A stretch of 11,056 nucleotides of DNA from Volvariella volvacea V23 (Eukaryota; Basidiomycota; Agaricomycetes; Agaricales; Pluteaceae). The DNA lies in NCBI GenBank assembly GCA_000349905.1, contig KB722741.1, positions 802,721-813,776 on the forward strand, read 5' to 3'. Positions 6,877 through 11,056 of this stretch are shown in pieces (the first letter of the stretch is position 1; each line of letters opens with the position of its first letter). The notes under the pieces are model-generated. The model worked only from the letters and a program-made list of their open reading frames with translations. It searched no databases and was not told the origin of the DNA. Position numbers and translations under genes: made by a program.

Positions 6877-8588
6877 GTAGGGTCGGGATATGATCTCCAT
6901 GCTGATTGTCTGGTGGAGGACGATGGTGGGATAGTGGGGGTCATTGTGGTTGTTGTTGCGGGTAGCTGAGATGACGCAGGGGGTTGATAGGCAGGCTTGC
7001 GGGGAAAGAGGCGGTCTTGTGCTTCTAAAGTTATTTCTCACTCAACCACGAGGGTGACAAAATCGTCGAAGACCATTGAGCGTAGGCCTCCGTTGTGAAT
7101 CACATCCTCCACCAAGTGAGCATTCATTCCCGATTGGAAGGTGGCGATGAGGGGGTTGAGGTCTTTATATCCTGCCAGGCGCGCTTGATGTTTGAAATTG
7201 CGCGAGTACTCGGATACATTGCTACGACCCTGCTTGCACGATGCGATCCATTCCCTTGCTTTCTCTTGTTTCATTCAATTACCAAACTTGGCTTCAAACT
7301 CTGCGAAAAGTGTCATGAGGGCGTTGGGATCCGTGAAGTTGAAATACCTCAACCTTGCTTCGTCAATCCATTGTGTAGTCAAGAAATGTTGAAGGAGGAT
7401 CAACACTCTGTGAACCAGATCACCCAAGCACATGTCGGGGTATTGCCCAATAAGGATAGCTGCATATTGATGAATGCAGTTGATGGCTGAGGAGACATCC
7501 TCCACAGTGCCATTGTAAGGAGTGGGAGCAGGAATTTTTGGTGCTGACGAGATAGGAGCAAGAGCAGGAGCCGGGGGTGAAGGGGGTGCTGATCCTTGTA
7601 GGATCTGATCAAGTTTCTTCTTCCATTCTTTCATTTTGACCTGTAGGTCGTCTGACTTGGTTGGTTGTTGGAAGAAGGGAGGATTGACAAGTTGCAAGTT
7701 GACGGCGATGAGGACTTGGTTCAGCATGCTTTCTAGTTGCTGAGTACGATCGTGTTGCTTATTAAAAAGGCTTATAGCACAATCTAATGTCTTTTGTGTG
7801 TTCTTCTGTTGTTTCATCATTGCATTGAGTTGAGTCGTTAAGGACTGAACTGTGCCGTTCAGTACTGCAATTTGATCTTCCTGGTGTGCTTGAGTTCCAC
7901 ATTGGCATGCACCACTTTCCACTAGATCTGTGACTTCTTCTACTTGTTGATCTAATAACTCCTCCAAGTGTTGCCCTGTGTTCAACATCTGACAGAATCG
8001 TCCTGTCTGCCCCTTAACTGCCTCTCATGTGGCTCGCATCGAATTTACAAGATTAGTGATGACTGTTCCTTGTGCGAGTTGTTATGCCTCTATTTGACAA
8101 ATATACTTGCCAATGGGTAAACTGGTTTCGGGGTTTCATCTATATGCCATTGTCAAATTTTCGAGGTGATGGACAATGGCATTGGTGTACCCAGCATACT
8201 CTGGTGCGATTGGCTGGGTGGTGGTGTTTTGGGTACTGGTGAAGTATGCCGGTGGTGGGGCTGAGGGGAGGGGAATGGCCAGGGTTGTCAGCGCTGTGAT
8301 ATTTCTGAACCTAATCGTGGTTGGTTCAGCATGTTGTGCATGGTATTGCATGGGTTGTGGATCAATGGAGATGGCACCTGCAGGTTGGTGCATAGGGATG
8401 TGCTTGTCGCCTTCTTGTTTGATGGCAGGTGGTGGTGGTTGAGATGGGGGTTGGAACTCAAATGGGTTCCTCCTGGTGGTTGGGTTGGCTGGGGCTGGGG
8501 TCTCTGGTCGATTGCCCCATGGCCCTATTGTCGTTCTCTTCCGTTTTGGTGGTGGGATGGAAGATGAAGTTGGCAGAGGACTCATCAA
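6872..8588 (-). pseudogene. Gag, central part with capsid-like domain (broken)
   Basis: Gag forms the particle that packages element RNA. In one frame one reads a proline-rich, basic segment (PPPKRKRTTIGPWGN, 8588 to about 8136), then a heptad-like Gln/Leu-rich stretch (about 7740-7990) likely to form a coiled coil, a Pro/Ala linker (APALAPISSAPKIPAPTPY), and a retrotransposon Gag fold. The last is recognised from the pattern LMTLFAEFEAKFGN, KAREWIASCKQG, NVSEYSRNFKHQARLAGYKD and LIATFQSGMN. Stops are TGA at 8136, 8025, 7275 and 7038 and TAA at 8082. All can be explained by C-to-T changes, the TGAs by CGA. A Ser/Thr/Pro tail runs up to the nested LTR. Confidence 0.86.
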
Positions 8589-9087
8589 GGACTGGGATCA
8601 GGTCTGCAAGAGACCCTGAAATCTCTCGAAGTTGGAAATAACATCCTTTTGTGGTTCAGAGGACGATGTAAGGCGGAACCTGCCAGGCATATTGGAAGTC
8701 TCCAATGTTGAGATCAGATTGAGTGATGACATCCTTGGTGAGGTCACTATGATGTGGCAGGTTGGTGGGGGCGACAGCAGGTGAGTACCTGATGTCATTT
8801 GGGTCCTCCTCATCGTTGTTGACATGGTAGGGTCTGGTAAAACTGATCCCTCTGGTCAAGAGGGTTGGAGATGGTGGAGGAGTGATGTTACGCCCTCGTA
8901 TGGGTGGGTATGGGGTGTTTGGTTAGGTTGGGTATTGGAGGGTAGTGTCAACTGGGGTCGACCTAGTTGAGAGGGTTGGTTGCTCGGCACTTGAGCAGTT
9001 CCGGGGTGGCTCATTTTGCAGGAGTGGGTTAGATGCTCTGGTGGTAAGATAGGTTGGTAGGTTGGTAATGTTTGAGAAGATGGGCAT
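8458..9087 (-). pseudogene. Probable Gag N-terminal region in a different frame from the rest of Gag
   Basis: From the first ATG after the primer site (9087) one frame stays almost open to a TGA at 8458-8460, with only TAA 8923-8925 and TGA 8656-8658 inside. It reads MPIFSNITNLPTYL, later GISFTRPYHV, DVITQSDLNIGDFQYAW and QLREISGSLADLIPVLDE. The related relic at 9956-10282 keeps this frame with mostly conservative changes (Y/F, K/R, D/N, V/I). In a gap-free hand alignment of 8581-8760, about 20 of 40 differences fall at this frame's third positions. A shift to the main Gag frame is then needed before about 8460; I could not locate it. An alternative reading is a separate upstream ORF overlapping Gag. 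No domain is recognised. Confidence 0.5.
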
Positions 9088-9187
9088 GAGTTGTTGGTAA
9101 GATGGTAAGTTGTGGTGGTTTGAGCAAATTGTAGAAATGAGCACTAAGGCACTTCCGTGAATCGCAAAGAGCAGCTTTAAAGATTAA
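9088..9187 (-). other. Untranslated leader of the element
   Basis: About 100 bp between the 5' LTR and the first ATG. It holds the predicted primer-binding site at its LTR edge. No tRNA-type TGG primer site lies next to the LTR. Confidence 0.55.
9172..9185 (-). promoter_or_regulatory. Predicted primer-binding site of the self-priming type
   Basis: Two bases inside the 5' LTR, the RNA would read AATCTTTAAAGCTG. This is a perfect complement of the predicted 5' end of a transcript started in the family-A LTR (site 6221-6234) and a 13-of-14 match to the element's own 5' LTR (9298-9311). Tf1-like elements prime reverse transcription in this way, from their own RNA 5' end, instead of from a tRNA. 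Confidence 0.62.
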
Positions 9188-9955
9188 TGTTGTGGAAAAA
9201 GCGAATACTCAGATTCTATTCCCAAGTGAAGAATAGTAAGTAAAAGGTGTAGAAAGAAGAGGCTAGCTCGTAGTTGCTTATCTATTCCCAAGCGAAGAAT
9301 TTTTAAAGCTGGAGAATAGGTGGCAAGAGCAGTACAGTATATATACTACTCGAAGGTAAATAAAGATAAATAAAAGGATATAATCTCTGTGGTGGAGAGA
9401 AGTGGGGGGAGGGGGGGGTAAGAATGAACGTAGCAAAGTGGAAGTTCTGAGCGAAGAGTGTAGCGCACAGACCAGGGGATGCGTAAGCTAGGTCAGCATG
9501 TATGTGTAAGCCTGTGTCATGCGCAGTTAATGTGGGAAGGGAATGGAGTCATATGAAATCATAAAGGATCTTCTGACTCGACACATGTCCATCTAGGACA
9601 AGATCAAATCATCGGATGTAATAAAGAACAAAGGGTATACTATATGTAGGAAGCGGAGATGGGTAGAGTAGGAATGAGTATTGTAGATAAGGGTGTAGGG
9701 TATGGATGAATGGATGTGAGTAGGTAAAAGTGATGTGTAACAGGGAAGTGGGGTAATATGTATTATGTATTGAGGATATAGTAAAGAAGATGTAGCGGAA
9801 AGGGAAAAGAAGAGGGAAATGAGATATTGAAGGCGCTTGGTGGGTGTCTGAATGTGGGTGTAGATGCTTGGTCGGCGTCTATGGATGGTGTGTAAACACT
9901 TGGTGGGTGTCTGAATGTTGGGCGTTTATGTCAGGGGCTCTTACGAGCCCTGACA
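9188..9955 (-). repeat. 5' LTR of the main element, family A (768 bp)
   Basis: Starts TGTTGTGG and ends CCCTGACA on the plus strand. It is similar throughout to 6112-6871, with the TATA box (9338-9345), GCGTAAGC doublet, ~31-bp hairpin repeats and terminal inverted repeat in the same order. Internal element sequence abuts it on the left, a relic of a related Gag on the right. Flanking bases do not match each other (ATTAA left, CATGG right), as expected of an LTR joined to its own element and not a solo LTR. A long G-run, interrupted by one A, lies at 9404-9418. Confidence 0.92.
9338..9345 (-). promoter_or_regulatory. TATA box of the 5' LTR
   Basis: TATATATA at the same place as in 6112-6871. 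The predicted transcript start is near 9311, about 124 nt before the LTR/leader border. Confidence 0.6.
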
Positions 9956-10228
9956 CATGGGGCTGGGGGTTCTGATTCATTGCCCCAAGGTCTTATCATG
10001 GTTTTCTTCCATTTTGGTGGTTGTTCGGAAGATGACATCTGCACTTGACTCGTTGAGAATCGGAATCGGGTCTTCAAGAGATCCTGAAATCTCTTGAAGT
10101 TGGAAGTAATGTCCTCTTGTGGTGCAGAGGACGATGAAGGGTGGAACCCTCCAGGCATACTGGAAGGATCTGATGTCAAGGTCAGATTGGGTAATAACAT
10201 CCTCAGTGGGTTGACTGTGACGTGGCAC
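9956..10228 (-). pseudogene. Relic of the Gag 5' region of a second, related Ty3/gypsy element
   Basis: Aligns without gaps to 8488-8760 at a constant offset of 1468, with about 64 differences over the 270 bases I compared, roughly three quarters identity. Both reading frames discussed for the main copy are open over most of it: ...DVITQSDLDIRSFQYAW in one and MPGGFHPSSSSAPQEDI in the other. It retains CGA at 10066-10068 where the main copy has TGA (8598-8600), which supports CpG decay there. Homology starts directly at the LTR edge, so the main element seems to have inserted here. Beyond about 10228 similarity becomes weak; an FTVPLYV segment near 10250 may continue it. Confidence 0.8.
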
Positions 10229-10427
10229 TGTAAGATGTAGAACATAAAGGGGTACAGTGAAGGCTATACACCCACACAACACAATATGCTCTCAGAGAGT
10301 TAATTGGACCTTAGAAGGGTCGGACACTTCCTGTTGTTCGTTTTAGGGTTTTTTAGGGTAAGGTTAGACAGTGACCAAACCCATTGGTAGTAGTGTGCGT
10401 CAGATAAGCTTGTAACTCTAGTGTAGC
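10229..10427. other. Unassigned stretch, possibly the diverged leader of the second element
   Basis: I see no gene, RNA or LTR boundary here. A weak resemblance of the first ~50 bases to 8790-8860 suggests it may be the 5' part of the same relic. Two TTAGGG units near 10340 are not a telomeric array. Confidence 0.3.
10423..10427. repeat. Target site duplication GTAGC, left copy
   Basis: Perfect 5-bp match to 10874-10878. Confidence 0.88.
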
Positions 10428-10873
10428 TGTTACGGCGACTTCACCTTAACATGTTGATTATTAGAGGCAGCGGGTTAACACTCCTCTGAGAGCGAGTAAG
10501 ATGATGAGAATGACAAAGACAGCAGTGAACGCTGAGTTGAGTGTTCCATCAAAGGTGTTAATGAGATGAATCGAGGTTATGATTTCGCACTTATAAAGTA
10601 CGAGTAGATACAAGAGGTCAAGCTAAGGATTTATGCTAAGGAATTGGAGTATTTATACGTCCTATGATATTAGGTTTTGTTGGTGAAAGAAAATGAGATA
10701 TTTGAATCATATGTATGCATAAGCTATGGACGCGTAAGCTATACACGTGTACACTACTATATGGAGGAATGCTATTGTAGTTACTGAAAGAATTTGTAAC
10801 TACTTAAAGAAAAAGGTAAATCCGAATGTCTGAAAGCACACAAGCTGAATGACGACTTCTCGTCATCATAACA
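10428..10873 (-). mobile_element. Solo LTR, family B (446 bp)
   Basis: Starts TGTTAC, ends ATAACA, flanked by a perfect GTAGC duplication, and similar end to end to 2810-3281. It carries the minus-strand TATAAATA (10650-10657) and the GCATAAGC/GCGTAAGC doublet (10717-10724, 10732-10739; 15-bp spacing). There is no internal sequence. This copy fixes the exact LTR ends for family B. Confidence 0.9.
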
Positions 10874-10878
10874 GTAGC
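10874..10878. repeat. Target site duplication GTAGC, right copy
   Basis: Perfect match to 10423-10427. Confidence 0.88.
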
Positions 10879-11056
10879 TCTTTAAGCAGCAGTGGTCTTT
10901 TTAGCCAGCATTCGCTCATTGCGCCCTCTCCAGCCAAAGTAGGAAAAGGGGTCTGGTAGGTCCACCCTGGAACCACATGCACAGAGGAGTGACAAGTGCT
11001 GCCCACCATTTCTCTTCCTACTAAGGGGCCATATTGAGTGTGTTGCATCATTTGAC
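10879..11056. other. Unassigned sequence at the right edge
   Basis: A minus-strand frame from an ATG at 11051 is open through here, but it crosses into the solo LTR and its product resembles nothing I know. This may be more of the second element or the original target DNA. Confidence 0.25.

Larger units (their letters stand above)
1..9955 (-). mobile_element. Ty3/gypsy chromovirus-type LTR retrotransposon, degenerate, 3' LTR cut by the window edge
   Basis: Domains run on the minus strand in Ty3/gypsy order: Gag, dUTPase, protease, RT, RNase H, integrase, chromodomain. They are flanked by copies of the same LTR: complete at 9188-9955 (5' LTR) and its first 59 bases in element sense at 1-59 (3' LTR). 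Once the three nested solo LTRs and their target duplications are subtracted, the internal region is about 7.2 kb, so the whole element would have been about 8.7 kb. Many in-frame stops and lost catalytic residues show it cannot act on its own. The 5-bp duplication of the element itself cannot be checked because its left end lies outside the window. The dUTPase and chromodomain suggest a basidiomycete lineage; that is inference from known families. Confidence 0.93.

Noticed and set aside
8176..8641. Overlapping plus-strand ORFs rich in Gly, Trp and Val
   Set aside because: Antisense shadow of the proline-rich Gag segment.
9100..9187. tRNA-type primer-binding site
   Set aside because: No TGG-initiated match to a tRNA 3' end next to the LTR; the LTR-complementary 14-mer explains the site better.
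9188..9955. Reading this LTR as a further solo LTR
   Set aside because: The flanking five bases differ (ATTAA and CATGG), and the left side is the element's own leader with a matching primer site, so it is the 5' LTR.
10340..10362. Two TTAGGG-like units, as in a fungal telomere
   Set aside because: Only two units separated by extra T residues and embedded in non-repetitive sequence; likely chance.
1..11056. CRISPR array, tRNA, rRNA or bacterial operon
   Set aside because: No regularly spaced repeats with unique spacers, no cloverleaf noticed, and no bacterial gene features.

Overview
The window is eukaryotic, almost certainly from a filamentous fungus and most likely a basidiomycete. It contains no recognisable host gene. 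Almost all of it is one decayed Ty3/gypsy LTR retrotransposon of the chromodomain-bearing (chromovirus) type on the minus strand, broken up by later insertions. Evidence for the organism is the domain set (Gag, dUTPase, protease, RT, RNase H, integrase, chromodomain) and the C-to-T decay at CpG sites. The species cannot be named from this.

Layout, in element sense (right to left): 5' LTR 9955-9188; primer-binding region 9185-9172; short leader; Gag 9087-5899; dUTPase plus protease 5898-4758; reverse transcriptase 4038-3282, continuing at 2806; RNase H to about 1956; integrase and chromodomain 1955-459; a small open ORF 441-235; and the first 59 bases of the 3' LTR (59-1), which runs off the window. 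Three solo LTRs have landed inside: family A (same family as the host element) at 6112-6871, family C at 4039-4757 and family B at 2810-3281. Removing them restores colinearity. By my count the pol part stays in one frame from about 5898 to 459, broken only by stop codons, most of which look like CGA-to-TGA changes.

Right of the 5' LTR, 9956-10228 is a colinear relic of a related element's Gag 5' region. The main element therefore appears to have inserted into a relative. A second family-B solo LTR (10428-10873) with a perfect 5-bp target duplication lies further right. The stretches 10229-10427 and 10879-11056 are unassigned.

The most interesting reading is mechanistic. The sequence just inside the 5' LTR is not a tRNA-type primer site. 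It is a perfect 14-nt complement of a stretch in the family-A LTR that lies about 30 nt downstream of a TATA box. This is the arrangement expected for Tf1-type self-priming. Other points are a dUTPase fused ahead of the protease, loss of catalytic Asp residues at CpG sites, a small open ORF after pol, a (G3T)-type quadruplex motif near the 3' LTR, and a doubled GCGTAAGC motif shared by two unrelated LTR families. The element itself is dead.
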